Notes: generated by a model not told the origin, from the sequence alone. A stretch of 64,000 bases of DNA from Candidatus Competibacteraceae bacterium (GCA_016713505.1 JADJPA010000002.1:62001-126000), one strand, 5' to 3'; positions 25,016-35,103 are shown, counted from the first letter of the stretch. Numbers and translations are program-made.

Positions 25016-26908
25016 ATGTGCGGTATTTGCGGATTTTATGGAGAGCACGCGGCGCTTTCCAATGAAACTTTGGAGCGGATGAATCAGACGCTTGTGCGGC
25101 GTGGGCCTGATGAGGGAGGCATCTTTACAGATAGTGGCGTCGGACTGGCGATGCGACGTTTGAGTATCATCGACTTGGCCGGTGGGCACCAGCCTATTCA
25201 AAATGAACAAGGAACTATCTGGACTGTTTTCAATGGTGAAATTTATAATTACCGTGAGCTGCGCGCCGCGCTAGTGCAGCGCGGCCATCAATTTAAAACC
25301 CATACCGACACCGAAGTCATCGTTCATCTCTATGAAGAGTATGGCGATGATTTGGTCCATCACCTGCGTGGCATGTTTGCCTTCGCACTGTGGGATGTAC
25401 CTCGAAAACGTGGTCTGCTAGCTCGGGATCGGCTTGGCATCAAGCCGTTGTTTTATGCCCAAATTGATGATGCCTTGCTGTTTGGGTCGGAACTTAAAGC
25501 TATTCTTGCTACGAATCTAATCCAACGAGAGCTCGATTATCAAACACTTGATGCTTTTTTCGCGTTTACCTATATTCCTGCGCCACTAACCATCTATCGC
25601 AACATCCATAAGCTTGAACCTGGCCATTTGTTGACCTATGAAGCCGGGCGTATCCAGAAGCGCCACTATTGGGATGTTGATTTTGCTGCTGTCGACCCAC
25701 AAGCGGATGATCAAAGCTGGTTGGAGCGCTTCGATCAAGCCATTGAGGGAGCAGTTACTTCGCACTTAGTCAGCGATGTGCCATTAGGCGCTTTTCTTTC
25801 GGGGGGTGTTGATAGCAGTCTGGTCGTCGCTTTAATGAGCCGGCATCTCAATGAGCCGGTTCAGACGTTCACCATGGGTTTTGGGGGTGCGCGTAACCCG
25901 TTACTTGATGAGCGGCCGCTGGCCAAGAGCGTGGCGGAGCGGTATGGCTGCCAGTTTCATGAATATACGGTCCAACCGGATTTTTGCAAAATTGTAGGTG
26001 AGATCGTCGACGCGTTTGACGAGCCTTTTGCGGATGATTCCGTGATCCCCAGCTATTACGTCTCCCAGTTTACCCGACAACAGGTTAAGGTTGCTTTATC
26101 TGGTCTCGGCGGCGATGAACTTTTTGCCGGTTACGAGCGCTATTCGGGTGTGTGGCTGAGCCAGTACTATTCCCGCCTGATGCCAGAAGGGTTGCACCGC
26201 CGGTTCATTCAACCGCTGGTGCATTGTTTGCCAGAACCCGCGCACGGCGGGGACCGGGTGAACCATGCCAAGCGCTTTGCGACAGCCGCGCTACAATCCC
26301 CAGCCGAGCGCTATTTGGGCTTTATCTCGACGATCACCGCTCCAGAACGGCGTCAGTTGTTTGCCTCATCTATCGCGCATCACATCGATTTTGGCGCGAC
26401 GGATCGAATTATTACCGAATTATTCGAGAAATGCCAAGCACCAGACGATTTAAGTAAAGCGCTCTATGTCGATATGAAAACCTATTTGCCAGAAGATATT
26501 CTGGCGCTCTCAGACCGTTTGAGTATGTGGCATTCTCTTGAGGTTCGAGTACCGCTTGTGGATCATCCGTTGGTCGAACTGAGCGCTCAGCTTCCTTCTC
26601 GCTATAAGTTGGATTGGCGCCGTAAAAAGATTTTGCTGAAGCAACTTGCGGCCCGTCACTTGCCGGCTGAGATAATAAACCATAGAAAGCAAGGGTTTGA
26701 GTCTCCAATGGCAGCTTGGTTGCGGACCGATTTGGCGGATTATGCGCGGGATGCTCTTGGCCGGGATCGCTTGGGCCAAACTGGCCTGTTTGATATTGAC
26801 TATGTTTCCTTGAAACTCGAAGAGCATCTAATGGGTCGCCATAAAAACAATAAATTACTATTCTCCCTCATCATGTTCCAAGAGTGGTATGAGCGTCATG
26901 CTGTTTGA
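25016..26908 (+). CDS. Asparagine synthase-like amidotransferase (XrtA/EPS-associated type)
   Basis: The correct start is ATG 25016, giving MCGICGFYGEH with Cys2 as nucleophile (630 residues), although the frame is open 21 bp further. MRRLSIIDLAGGHQP and VFNGEIYNYRELR mark the glutaminase domain, FLSGGVDSSLVVALM the synthetase loop, and LSGLGGDELFAGYERYSG the acceptor region. Length and sequence style match amidotransferase 1 of exosortase-A-associated EPS loci, but exosortase itself is not in the window. It is GC-richer than the paralogue at 21.9 kb. It probably amidates a carboxylated sugar or intermediate. The next gene begins 42 bp later. Confidence 0.88.
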   Translation: MCGICGFYGEHAALSNETLERMNQTLVRRGPDEGGIFTDSGVGLAMRRLSIIDLAGGHQPIQNEQGTIWTVFNGEIYNYRELRAALVQRGHQFKTHTDTEVIVHLYEEYGDDLVHHLRGMFAFALWDVPRKRGLLARDRLGIKPLFYAQIDDALLFGSELKAILATNLIQRELDYQTLDAFFAFTYIPAPLTIYRNIHKLEPGHLLTYEAGRIQKRHYWDVDFAAVDPQADDQSWLERFDQAIEGAVTSHLVSDVPLGAFLSGGVDSSLVVALMSRHLNEPVQTFTMGFGGARNPLLDERPLAKSVAERYGCQFHEYTVQPDFCKIVGEIVDAFDEPFADDSVIPSYYVSQFTRQQVKVALSGLGGDELFAGYERYSGVWLSQYYSRLMPEGLHRRFIQPLVHCLPEPAHGGDRVNHAKRFATAALQSPAERYLGFISTITAPERRQLFASSIAHHIDFGATDRIITELFEKCQAPDDLSKALYVDMKTYLPEDILALSDRLSMWHSLEVRVPLVDHPLVELSAQLPSRYKLDWRRKKILLKQLAARHLPAEIINHRKQGFESPMAAWLRTDLADYARDALGRDRLGQTGLFDIDYVSLKLEEHLMGRHKNNKLLFSLIMFQEWYERHAV

Positions 26909-26950
26909 ATGTGTGAGCGAGATTGATGTTGTGAGAAATAAGGTAATGAC

Positions 26951-28108
26951 GTGTTGATAGAGGCGGGTTTTTGGCTTTGTTTGGGATTAATATTCTATAT
27001 TTATATCGGATACCCGATGATGGTGTTGTTGTTGGCTCACGTAATGAGTCGGGATATTCGTAAAGCTGATATAACACCTAAAGTTACTGTTTTGATCGCC
27101 GCTTTTAATGAGGAGCGAGAAATCAAGCAGACGGTACTCAACAAACTTTCTCAAGATTATCCGACCGACCTATTAGAAATCTTGGTCGTCTCGGATGGTT
27201 CGACGGATCGAACCGATGAAATTGTTCGAGAGCTGACAAGAAGTCATCAAGGCCGTGTTAGCCTGTTACGCCAAGAACCCCGCCAAGGTAAGACCCAGGC
27301 GCTCAACATGGCTGTGGCTCATGTTTCCGGGGAAATCCTGATATTTTCCGATGCCAATTCGCTCTACAGGCCGGATGCGATCCGGCGGCTGGTGCGTGAT
27401 TTTGCCGATTCGACAGTCGGCTATGTAACCGGCCAGATGGTTTATACGAATCCAGAAGGTGCCGGCATTGGTGAAGGGTCAGGCGCCTACATGCGCTATG
27501 AGAATCTGTTGCGAGCTTTAGAGACTCGCGTGCACTCAGTGGTCGGCGTGGATGGAGGGATCGACGCGGTTCGCCGAGAGCTTTATGTCCCCATGCGTCC
27601 GGATCAGTTGCCTGATTTTGTTTTGCCGCTCAATGTGGTTGAGCAGGCTCGACGTGTTGTCTATGAGCCAGAAGCGATACTTTATGAGCCGGCGTTAGCT
27701 GTTGCAGCCGATGAATTTCGAATGCGGGTTCGCGTATCACTGCGGGCGCTCTGGGCTTTGTTCGATAAACGTAATCTATTTAATCCGCTGCGCGATCCGT
27801 TGTTCGCATGGCAGTTGCTTTCGCATAAGGTTCTACGTTATGGAGCATTTTTGCCTCTTGTAGGCCTGCTCGGTTTTAATGCGTTAGCCATTGGCAAACA
27901 TCCGTTCTATTTGGCTTTCTTCATAGCGCAGGCGGTGGCTTACGGGCTTGCGATGCTGGGTCCTACTCTCTCGCGTTCACCCACCGTGCCCTCGAAACTG
28001 CTGGCGCCTTATTACTTTGTCATCCTCAATTTGGCCTGTGCAGTCGCGCTTTGGAAATTTATTAACCGTCAGAAGATGGTGCTTTGGAAGCCGCGAGTAG
28101 GGAGTTGA
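26951..28108 (+). CDS. Membrane-bound family 2 glycosyltransferase
   Basis: The 385-residue protein starts at GTG 26951 behind AAGGTAATGAC. One N-terminal membrane segment (about residues 4-30) precedes the GT2 domain, with KVTVLIAAFNEEREIKQT, ILVVSDGSTDRTDEIV, QGKTQALNMA and ILIFSDANSLYRPDA (DxN-type metal motif near 140). NVVEQARRVVYEPEA and further hydrophobic helices (about 285-370) complete the layout of processive-like or EPS-type membrane GT2 enzymes. It probably works on lipid-linked intermediates at the inner membrane. Confidence 0.87.
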   Translation: MLIEAGFWLCLGLIFYIYIGYPMMVLLLAHVMSRDIRKADITPKVTVLIAAFNEEREIKQTVLNKLSQDYPTDLLEILVVSDGSTDRTDEIVRELTRSHQGRVSLLRQEPRQGKTQALNMAVAHVSGEILIFSDANSLYRPDAIRRLVRDFADSTVGYVTGQMVYTNPEGAGIGEGSGAYMRYENLLRALETRVHSVVGVDGGIDAVRRELYVPMRPDQLPDFVLPLNVVEQARRVVYEPEAILYEPALAVAADEFRMRVRVSLRALWALFDKRNLFNPLRDPLFAWQLLSHKVLRYGAFLPLVGLLGFNALAIGKHPFYLAFFIAQAVAYGLAMLGPTLSRSPTVPSKLLAPYYFVILNLACAVALWKFINRQKMVLWKPRVGS

Positions 28109-28117
28109 ACGGCTAGC

Positions 28118-29287
28118 ATGGCGACGAAAATTATGTTCCTTGTGGATTATTATGGAAATCCTCAAGCTGGAACCGAAGGCCAACTGTTGCAACTGATCCA
28201 ACATCTTGATCGATCTCGTTACGAACCGGCCATGACGGTGCTGCGCCGCAGTGAATATATCGAAAGCCGACAGTTTCCATGTCCGGTAAACGTTTTAGGT
28301 ATCGAAAAATTAGCAAGCTTTCGGACTATCGCCAAAATTGTACGTTACGCGCTGGCTTTGCGCCGGGAAGGCTATCAGCTGGTGCACTGTTATTTCAATG
28401 ATACCGCATTGATCGCCCCTTTTTTCATGAAGCTATCGGGTATTAACGTGCTGGTATCTCGACGTGATATGGGGTTTTGGTATACGCCGTACAATCTTGT
28501 GGTGCTTAGGTTGGTTGCGCCGTTTGTTGATCGCTACGTCGCAAATAGCCATGCGGTAAAACAGCGGGTCCAGCAACAGGAATGGGTTTCACCAGATAAA
28601 ATAGTGGTTATCTATAATGGTTATACGTCATTAGTTGAAAAGGACGATCAACCGGCGGCCATGGCGAATTTACCCGGAATCCCATATGATGCTCTCATCG
28701 TTGGAATCGTGGCAAATTTGAAGCCCATCAAGCGAATGGATACCTTGATCGAAGCATTCGCTTGCATTAGCAAATATTTCTCTGGAGCCTATTTAGTCAT
28801 CGTGGGTGATAAAACGACCTCCGAAGCCGCGTATACATTGGAAAAATTAGGTGCTTTAGCTCGCCATTTTGGTATTGAAGACCGAGTCGTTTTTACGGGA
28901 CAAGTCAGGGACTCGAAACTTTATATTCGGCGATTTACAGTCGCTGTTCTCTGTTCCGAATCGGAGGGTTTTTCAAACTCGATTATCGAATACTTACAAG
29001 CGGGTCGACCCACTGTTTGTACCGACACCGGAGGCAATGCAGAAGTGATCCAGACTGGCCGTAATGGATTTTTAATTCCGATAGGAGATAGTAAAGCGTT
29101 AGCCGATTACGTGATCCGCCTGTTTTCCGACAGGACGCTCGCACGACGAATAGGTGAGGCTGGTTATGAAAGCGTTCGTGCTTATACCCACACACGTATG
29201 GTGGCTGAACAAATGACCTGTTACGATGGGGTGATTTCGGCTAATGGAGGGAACCGGAGAAATTATCGCTGGTCGGGGAGGGTCTGA
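28118..29287 (+). CDS. Family 4 glycosyltransferase
   Basis: This 389-residue GT-B enzyme shows the N-terminal MFLVDYYGNPQAGTEGQLLQ with the acceptor-side glycine loop and a C-terminal donor domain with GIVANLKPIKRMDTLIEAF near 200, VFTGQVRD near 265, and the EX7E region CSESEGFSNSIIEYLQAGRP near 284-303. This order is typical of retaining GT4 enzymes. It starts 9 bp after the previous gene, and its stop is separated by a single base from the start of the CapK-like gene, so the three are one operon. Confidence 0.88.
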   Translation: MATKIMFLVDYYGNPQAGTEGQLLQLIQHLDRSRYEPAMTVLRRSEYIESRQFPCPVNVLGIEKLASFRTIAKIVRYALALRREGYQLVHCYFNDTALIAPFFMKLSGINVLVSRRDMGFWYTPYNLVVLRLVAPFVDRYVANSHAVKQRVQQQEWVSPDKIVVIYNGYTSLVEKDDQPAAMANLPGIPYDALIVGIVANLKPIKRMDTLIEAFACISKYFSGAYLVIVGDKTTSEAAYTLEKLGALARHFGIEDRVVFTGQVRDSKLYIRRFTVAVLCSESEGFSNSIIEYLQAGRPTVCTDTGGNAEVIQTGRNGFLIPIGDSKALADYVIRLFSDRTLARRIGEAGYESVRAYTHTRMVAEQMTCYDGVISANGGNRRNYRWSGRV

Positions 29288-29288
29288 A

Positions 29289-30629
29289 ATGCTCGCTTGG
29301 CTTTCCAAACATATATTTTTCCCGCTGTGGGAAATCAAGGATGGAGCTCATCGCCTAAAATACTTAAAAGAACTCTCGGCCAGTCAGTGGTGGAGCCCTG
29401 AAGTTCTTCGCCAGCAGCAATGGCAGCGGCTGTGTAAAATAGTTAAGTATGCCTATGACCATTGTTCTTATTACCAGTCACATTATGGCAATTTAGAGTT
29501 CGATGGAATACTCCGTAATTGGGAGGACTTCTATCATCTTCCATTATTAACCAAACGGGATATTCGCGATAACGCAGCTTTCCTGCTGTCGGATCAATTT
29601 CAACGCTCGAATTTGGTGGAAGCAAAAACTGGTGGTTCCACAGGTACGGCTTTAACGCTTTACTTCGACAAAAAATGTCAGGAAATGCGTAATGCTGCTG
29701 CCATGCGAAGTGATCGTTGGGCAGGTTGGGATATAGGAATGAAAGTTGCGGCAATTTGGGGTAATCCGCCTATCGCGGATACATTGAAGAAAAAGCTTCG
29801 CAACGCATTACTTGATCATTTTATCTATTTGGACACCATGAGTATCAATGAGATGAGTGTCCGACAATTTTTAGAAGATTGGCGTCGCCAACAGCCTCAA
29901 TTTATCTTTGGTCACGCACATTCGATTTATATTCTGGCAACCTATTTGAAACGTTTAGGTATAGAAAATCTAAGACCGCGCGGCGTTATAGCGACATCAA
30001 TGATGTTGCTAGAGCCTGAGCGCCAAGTGATCGAAACAATATTCAACTGTCAAGTCACAAATCGTTACGGATGTGAAGAAGTAGGGTTAATTGCTTGCGA
30101 GTGCGAACAGCATGAGGGTTTACATCTAAATATTGACCATCTCATTATTGAGTTCCTAAAAGATGATGGTACTGAAGCGGCCTTTGGCGAGGAAGCCAAC
30201 ATTGTGGTGACCGACCTCATTAATCACGGGATGCCTTTAATTCGTTATAAAGTTGGAGATCTCGGTGTTTCGAGCAATCGAAAGTGTGCTTGCGGGCGCG
30301 GGTTACCGCTCATGGAACGAATCGTTGGGCGTCAAGCGGATTTTCTGAAAGGGCCAGACGGTTCTCTAGTTGCCGGTGTTTCACTAGTTGAGCGCACCTT
30401 AACTGCGATACCCGGGATTGAGCAGATGCAGTTGATTCAAGATGATCTTAAAAAAATTTGTGTCAAATTAGTACAAGGAAGCGATTTTAATCAGTTGAGT
30501 CAAAGCAAATTACATGATGAATTAAAATTGGTTTTTGGTGTGGATGTGTTAATCGAGATACAAATTGTTCCAACATTGGATCAGACGGTTTCTGGCAAGT
30601 ATCGCTTTGCTATTTGCCGGGTCCCTTAA
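29289..30629 (+). CDS. CapK/phenylacetate-CoA-ligase-like adenylate-forming enzyme
   Basis: I choose ATG 29289 (446 residues) because GGGGAGGG precedes it and it follows the previous stop by one base. A frame open 45 bp further upstream overlaps the GT4 gene. AKTGGSTGTALTLYFD near 113-128 is the P-loop of the PaaK/CapK group, RYGCEEVGLIACEC near 258-271 the adenylate motif, and TDLINHGMPLIRYKVGDLG near 308-326 the ribose-binding region. The cysteines CECEQHEG and CACGRGLP may bind zinc. Such proteins are frequent in capsule loci and are thought to activate an acid for attachment to the glycan; the substrate here is unknown. Confidence 0.82.
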   Translation: MLAWLSKHIFFPLWEIKDGAHRLKYLKELSASQWWSPEVLRQQQWQRLCKIVKYAYDHCSYYQSHYGNLEFDGILRNWEDFYHLPLLTKRDIRDNAAFLLSDQFQRSNLVEAKTGGSTGTALTLYFDKKCQEMRNAAAMRSDRWAGWDIGMKVAAIWGNPPIADTLKKKLRNALLDHFIYLDTMSINEMSVRQFLEDWRRQQPQFIFGHAHSIYILATYLKRLGIENLRPRGVIATSMMLLEPERQVIETIFNCQVTNRYGCEEVGLIACECEQHEGLHLNIDHLIIEFLKDDGTEAAFGEEANIVVTDLINHGMPLIRYKVGDLGVSSNRKCACGRGLPLMERIVGRQADFLKGPDGSLVAGVSLVERTLTAIPGIEQMQLIQDDLKKICVKLVQGSDFNQLSQSKLHDELKLVFGVDVLIEIQIVPTLDQTVSGKYRFAICRVP

Positions 30630-30696
30630 AGCCTGTTGTTAAATACGGCGCTTGAAAACCTGGGATAAGTACCGGTGATGGAGCCGTTGCGCAGTG

Positions 30697-30921
30697 CTGG
30701 AAAAGCCGCCATCATTCCCCAAATCCAACCGCAAAATCCAATACCCCTACGACTAGGAACTTTATAAAGCACGCCATCTGATTGAAAAGTTCTTCCGAAA
30801 ACTCAAACACTATCGGGCTGTCGCCACCCACTATGACAAAACTGCTCGCTATTTCCTCACCGCTATCTACTTGGCCGCTTCCTTCATCTGGCTTAATTCA
30901 CGACACGGCCTAGAGCAATGA
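30697..30921 (+). pseudogene. C-terminal fragment of an IS5-family transposase
   Basis: The plus strand reads KSNRKIQYPYD, a TAG stop where related proteins have Trp, then ELYKARHLIEKFFRKLKHY, AVATHYDKTARYF and LAASFIWLNS before TGA at 30919-30921. This is the conserved C-terminus of the IS427/IS1031 group of IS5. A frame slip lies just before the readable part, and the N-terminal half is missing here. A matching N-terminal half of the same type lies at 38.7 kb. The remaining DNA up to 31155 has no recognised gene. Confidence 0.75.
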
Positions 30922-31155
30922 TGGAAGCCGAGTTTAATAGCAGGTTTCTTTGAAGAAGATTGAGAACTTCGAGATCGTAATGTTACAGAAAAATCCAATG
31001 ATGAATTAATAAATCTGGAGTTTTTAGAAAATATAGGGAATTGTTTGCAGTTGATAAAGTTAGAGAATTGCTTTCAAAGGCTGCGGAACAGAACAGGCCA
31101 TCTAAGCTCATGGGAGTGACTTCCAGGGCATTAGGTAGGGTAACCGGGAACCTTA

Positions 31156-32260
31156 TTAACCCGGCAATTATTTAGCCGATAGTGGTATAGTGAGGGACAT
31201 GAAAAAGATCGACGCACGTTGTTTGTCGCCGGAAGCGCAGGAGGAACGGCGCCGTCAGGCGCTGCGGCTGCGGGAAGACTTGCAGTGGAGCTGGAAGGAA
31301 ATCGCGCGGGTGGTCGGGGTGCATATCAGCACGGTGATCGGGTGGGGCCAACGCTTTGGTCGGGACGGAGAAGCGGGCCTGAAATCGCGGCGGCGGGGAC
31401 GGCGGTACTTGACGGGCCGGACGCTGACGTTGGCCCAAGAGTGGCGGGTGCGCTCGATTTTGGTGGACGAGACGCCGGGGCGACGGGGATTGCCGTTTGC
31501 GCTGTGGAACCGGCGGGCGGTCATGGAATTGATCGAAACGCTGTTTGGGGTGGCGATGCCGATTCGGACGGTGGGCGAGTATCTGTCGCGGTGGGGCTAT
31601 AGCCCGCAACGACCCCTCAAGCGCGCCTTGGAACAACGGCCTGCCGAGGTGCAACGGTGGTTGGACGAGACTTACCCCTCGATTCTCGCGCGAGCGAAGG
31701 CGGAGAAAGCGGTGATTTACTGGGGCGATGAGACGGCCGTGGTGGAAGATGGCCATTGGGTGCGCGGTTATGCGCCTCAGGGGAAAACGCCGGTGCTTGC
31801 CACCTCCAGCCGCCGGTCTGGATTGGCGCTGGTGTCGGCCATCAGCAACCAAGGCCTCGTCCGGTTCCGCTTTATCGAGCAGGCCCTGAACGCGGCCTTG
31901 TTCCTCGAATTCCTCGGCCAGTTGATCGCCGACCAGCCCCAGAAAGTCTTTTTGATTCTGGACAACCTCAAAGTCCATCACGCGAAGCTCGTCACCGAGT
32001 GGGTCGGCGAACACGCCGAGCAAATCGAGCTAGTCTACTTGCCGCCCTATACCCCAGAGCGCAATCCCACCGAATACCTCAATCGCGATTTCAAAACCCA
32101 GTTGCGGTTATCGGCCCGTTCCTCCACGCCCCAGGCCTTGCGGCACAAAGCAAACGCCTTCCTCCAATTCCTCATCAATACCCCAGAGCGTATCATGACC
32201 TATTTCAATCACCCCGCCGTCCACTACGCCGCTTAATCGCCTATTTCATTGCTGGGTTAA
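31156..32260 (+). mobile_element. Complete IS630-family insertion sequence
   Basis: The element is 1105 bp long. Its ends are related inverted repeats: TTAACCCGGCAATTATTTAG at the left and, read inward from the right, TTAACCCAGCAATGAAATAG. It is flanked on both sides by TA (31154-31155 and 32261-32262), the target duplicated by IS630/Tc1 elements. It contains one intact transposase gene, so it may still be active. The GC-rich sequence contrasts with the AT-rich genes around it. A truncated copy of a related element lies in inverted orientation at 40169. Confidence 0.88.
31199..32236 (+). CDS. IS630-family transposase
   Basis: From ATG 31199 the protein has 345 residues; a GTG nine bases upstream is also possible. 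An N-terminal helix-turn-helix (WKEIARVVGVHISTVIGW) is followed by a linker with RRGRRYLTG and the DDE domain: the first Asp in IYWGDETAV, the second in VFLILDNLKVHHAK, and the Glu in YTPERNPTEYLNRDFK. All three catalytic acids are present and the frame is intact, so the enzyme looks functional. It catalyses cut-and-paste insertion into TA sites. Confidence 0.93.
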   Translation: MKKIDARCLSPEAQEERRRQALRLREDLQWSWKEIARVVGVHISTVIGWGQRFGRDGEAGLKSRRRGRRYLTGRTLTLAQEWRVRSILVDETPGRRGLPFALWNRRAVMELIETLFGVAMPIRTVGEYLSRWGYSPQRPLKRALEQRPAEVQRWLDETYPSILARAKAEKAVIYWGDETAVVEDGHWVRGYAPQGKTPVLATSSRRSGLALVSAISNQGLVRFRFIEQALNAALFLEFLGQLIADQPQKVFLILDNLKVHHAKLVTEWVGEHAEQIELVYLPPYTPERNPTEYLNRDFKTQLRLSARSSTPQALRHKANAFLQFLINTPERIMTYFNHPAVHYAA

Positions 32261-32348
32261 TAACAGACTCCGCTCCAGGTACTACTTCCTTATCCTTATC
32301 CGGAACTCAGGTTATTTAAGCATTTTCTTGGACTTATGGAGTTAATAG

Positions 32349-33575
32349 ATGAGAGCAATATATCTTTTTCAGGATGAATATCCTTGGGATATACGAGTTG
32401 AAAAAATTGTAAGTAGCATGATTAATGCCGGAATATTAACAACAATAGTCTCTCGAAATAGAAGAGGGCTACCTCGTGAGGAGAGAACCGATTCCGGTAT
32501 AGCTATCCGCCGCCTACCAAAGGGGTTAACAAGTATAGATAGGAATCTTTTAAACTTTCCTGCTTTTTTTTCGCCAATATGGATAAGAGAACTAGAAAAA
32601 GCAGTTATTAAGGATTCGGCTGATATCCTTATTGTAAGAGATCTTCCATTAAGTCCGACGGCATATTATGTGGGGAATAAATATAAAATTCCAGTTATCA
32701 TTGATATGGCAGAAAATTATCCAGCTATGATTCAAGATACTTGGCAATTTCAGGGACCAAATCCTTTTGATTATCTGATTCGTAACCCTATTTTATTACG
32801 AAAATTAGAAAGATGGATCATTCCTAAACTAAATGGTATATGGGTGGTTTCAGAAGCAAGTAGAAGACGTGTTGAAGGGATAACAGGTTGCCGAAATCTG
32901 ATGTGGGTTGTGGGTAATACTCCGCGTATACAAGAGAGTCAGGCTAGCAAACCACACCCTTTTGCAGACATGCTTAAAACAAAAAATGCACTTCGCCTGT
33001 TGTATGTAGGAGGTTTAGAAAAAACAAGAGGACTTCAAACTGTATTGCTTTCTTTGCCTATAGCCATTAAAAAATTAGGAAAAAATATTCATTTATTAAT
33101 AGTAGGGCATGGGCAAGCTATTAATGATTTAAAAAATTTAGTATCTAACTTGCAGTTAGATGAGCATGTTAGTTTTGCTGGATGGGTTGATCAACAATAT
33201 GTCCCAGGAATTATTTCTGCCTCTGATATTTGCCTTGTGCCTCACTATGTAACGGAGCATACTAATACAACTATTCCAAACAAAATATATGATTACTTAG
33301 CTCAAGGTAAGCCAGTGATAGTCAGCCATGCGCAGGCTTTGCGCGATATAGTAGAAGAACTCGGCTGTGGTCGTTTTTATCATGATCATGATTTTGAAAA
33401 ATTAGCAGATATTTTAGTAGAATTAAGTAATGAAAATTTGAGAAAGACTCTTGGTAATGCAGGCCGTGCAATGGTATTAGAAAAATATAATTGGCAAGCA
33501 GATGAAAAAATTCTTCTTAAATCTCTTGAACAAATGATTGAGTCTTATTCAAAAAATAGAAAAACTTTCGCTTGA
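32349..33575 (+). CDS. Family 4 glycosyltransferase
   Basis: This 408-residue GT-B enzyme begins MRAIYLFQDEYPWDIRVEKI, a start common in capsule GT4 proteins, with GGAG seven bases before the ATG. The donor domain shows LLYVGGLEKTRGLQTVL near 216-232, VSFAGWVDQQYVPGIISASD, and PNKIYDYLAQGKPVIVS near 313-329, where the usual second glutamate of EX7E is replaced by aspartate (KIYDYL). It lies directly downstream of the IS630 element. Acceptor and sugar are unknown. Confidence 0.87.
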   Translation: MRAIYLFQDEYPWDIRVEKIVSSMINAGILTTIVSRNRRGLPREERTDSGIAIRRLPKGLTSIDRNLLNFPAFFSPIWIRELEKAVIKDSADILIVRDLPLSPTAYYVGNKYKIPVIIDMAENYPAMIQDTWQFQGPNPFDYLIRNPILLRKLERWIIPKLNGIWVVSEASRRRVEGITGCRNLMWVVGNTPRIQESQASKPHPFADMLKTKNALRLLYVGGLEKTRGLQTVLLSLPIAIKKLGKNIHLLIVGHGQAINDLKNLVSNLQLDEHVSFAGWVDQQYVPGIISASDICLVPHYVTEHTNTTIPNKIYDYLAQGKPVIVSHAQALRDIVEELGCGRFYHDHDFEKLADILVELSNENLRKTLGNAGRAMVLEKYNWQADEKILLKSLEQMIESYSKNRKTFA

Positions 33576-33635
33576 TTTTTTTCTCTGGGTAGGCCAAGCT
33601 CGGATCAAAATACTGTATCAACTTTGGTTAGGTAT

Positions 33636-34781
33636 TTAATTTAAAAGTTTCTGATAAGCGCTAAGATAACGCTGTATCATTTTCTCAAGAGAAAATTGAG
33701 TTTGTTGGAGTTGCTGAGCATTCTTAGCAAGCCGACAGCGAAGTTCTGGATCAGAATATAGTCTGCGAATTGATTGAGCGAGCGCTTCAGAATTTCCTGG
33801 CGGTATCAATAAAGCCGTTATATCGTTTTGAAGTACTTCGGCAAGTCCACCAACTTGGGATGCAATGATTGGTGCACCGAGCGCCATAGCTTCTAGGAGA
33901 GTGTAAGGTAAGCCTTCATGCAGTGAAGGCATCAGGAGCGCATGACAATAAGCTATATAGTTGTAAGCGTTGCGCTGAAATCCTAAAAAATGTATCTTAT
34001 GAGAAATATTTAACTTTTCGGCTAATATTTTTAACTCCGACTCACAAGGACCCGAACCCACAATCTGTAAATGCAGATCAGCTAAATTGCTAGCAGCCGC
34101 AATGGCCTCTATAGCCAGAGAGTGTCCCTTAACGGTTTCCAGACGCCCTACAATAACTAAATTAAACCAATCTTCACGAAATTCGGATGGACGCTGTAGT
34201 GAGAGACGATCAATACTGGCAATACCATTGGGAATAGTAATACTTTGTAGCCCATGATATGCGCCACGATAGTGAGTCTGAAGTTCTTCAGTGACGTAAC
34301 AAACTATTGCATTCGCTTTTCTTGTGGCAAGAATATCTAAAAAACGGTAAAGATAATTATACATTTTCTGTACTGGTCTTCCAACCATAGGTTCCAGCAA
34401 GCCATGTTCAGTTTTCAGGATAGAGAAAGAATACCAGTAGCGTGCCAGCAAGCTAAAGACTGTGGCTTTATAGCCATGTACGTGCACGATACGAATCTGT
34501 CGTTGCTGTAAAACCTGCGCCATATACCGAGCAGTTGACAAAAAATAAGAGTTATAGCGCGGCAAAATAATTGGTTCAAAACCATGTGATCGAGCTTGAG
34601 CAGCTAATTCATGATCATAAAAAAGAAAGAGCAAAGTATCTATTCCATGCCCTCTAAGTCCTTTTAAGAGGCCAATTATATGGCGTTCAACCCCCCCAAA
34701 TAACTCCCCTACAGAACATATAGCAATACAACGACAATTTAACAGCGGAGCGACCTCGGTTTCAGTGAACATAGAATGCAT
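33636..34781 (-). CDS. Family 4 glycosyltransferase on the opposite strand
   Basis: The 381-residue enzyme is the only polysaccharide gene of the 5-41 kb block on the minus strand. IAICSVGELFGGVERHIIGL near the N-terminus holds the GGVERH acceptor-side loop. VIVGRLETVKGHSLAIEAI near 207-225, IHFLGFQRN and LMPSLHEGLPYTLLEAMALG near 285-304 (complete EX7E) define a retaining GT4. It converges with the preceding glycosyltransferase across 60 bp. The inverted orientation next to IS fragments suggests rearrangement of the locus. Confidence 0.87.
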   Translation of the reverse strand: MHSMFTETEVAPLLNCRCIAICSVGELFGGVERHIIGLLKGLRGHGIDTLLFLFYDHELAAQARSHGFEPIILPRYNSYFLSTARYMAQVLQQRQIRIVHVHGYKATVFSLLARYWYSFSILKTEHGLLEPMVGRPVQKMYNYLYRFLDILATRKANAIVCYVTEELQTHYRGAYHGLQSITIPNGIASIDRLSLQRPSEFREDWFNLVIVGRLETVKGHSLAIEAIAAASNLADLHLQIVGSGPCESELKILAEKLNISHKIHFLGFQRNAYNYIAYCHALLMPSLHEGLPYTLLEAMALGAPIIASQVGGLAEVLQNDITALLIPPGNSEALAQSIRRLYSDPELRCRLAKNAQQLQQTQFSLEKMIQRYLSAYQKLLN

Positions 34782-35103
34782 GGCTTTTTATATATATGAC
34801 CAATTTTTAGTATAATTAATATAGTTGGTTAAACTGTGGACTGATGTGCCTAGATTTGAATTTGTTGACTAAACAATATTAGCATTCGATTTTGCTCTAT
34901 TCAAAAATATGTTTATACTGCTCTTTTAAGCGAGAGTTGTAAAGCGTTATGATCAGGTTACATTTCCAGGATTTTCTCTTGATCTTTTCTCTAGGAGGGT
35001 AGATACATGGGAATCTGTAGGGGCCCCTTCTGGTGCAAATAGTGGCTCCAGAGATTATTTTTAACCTAGTAGATCGTTGTTTTCAGCTTTTTAGTCATTC
35101 TTT
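34782..35103. other. AT-rich intergenic region, nothing recognised
   Basis: The 322 bp upstream of the minus-strand glycosyltransferase should contain its promoter, but I could not single out a convincing -35/-10 pair. No gene, RNA or insertion-sequence end was recognised; the next 750 bp are transposase fragments. Confidence 0.4.
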
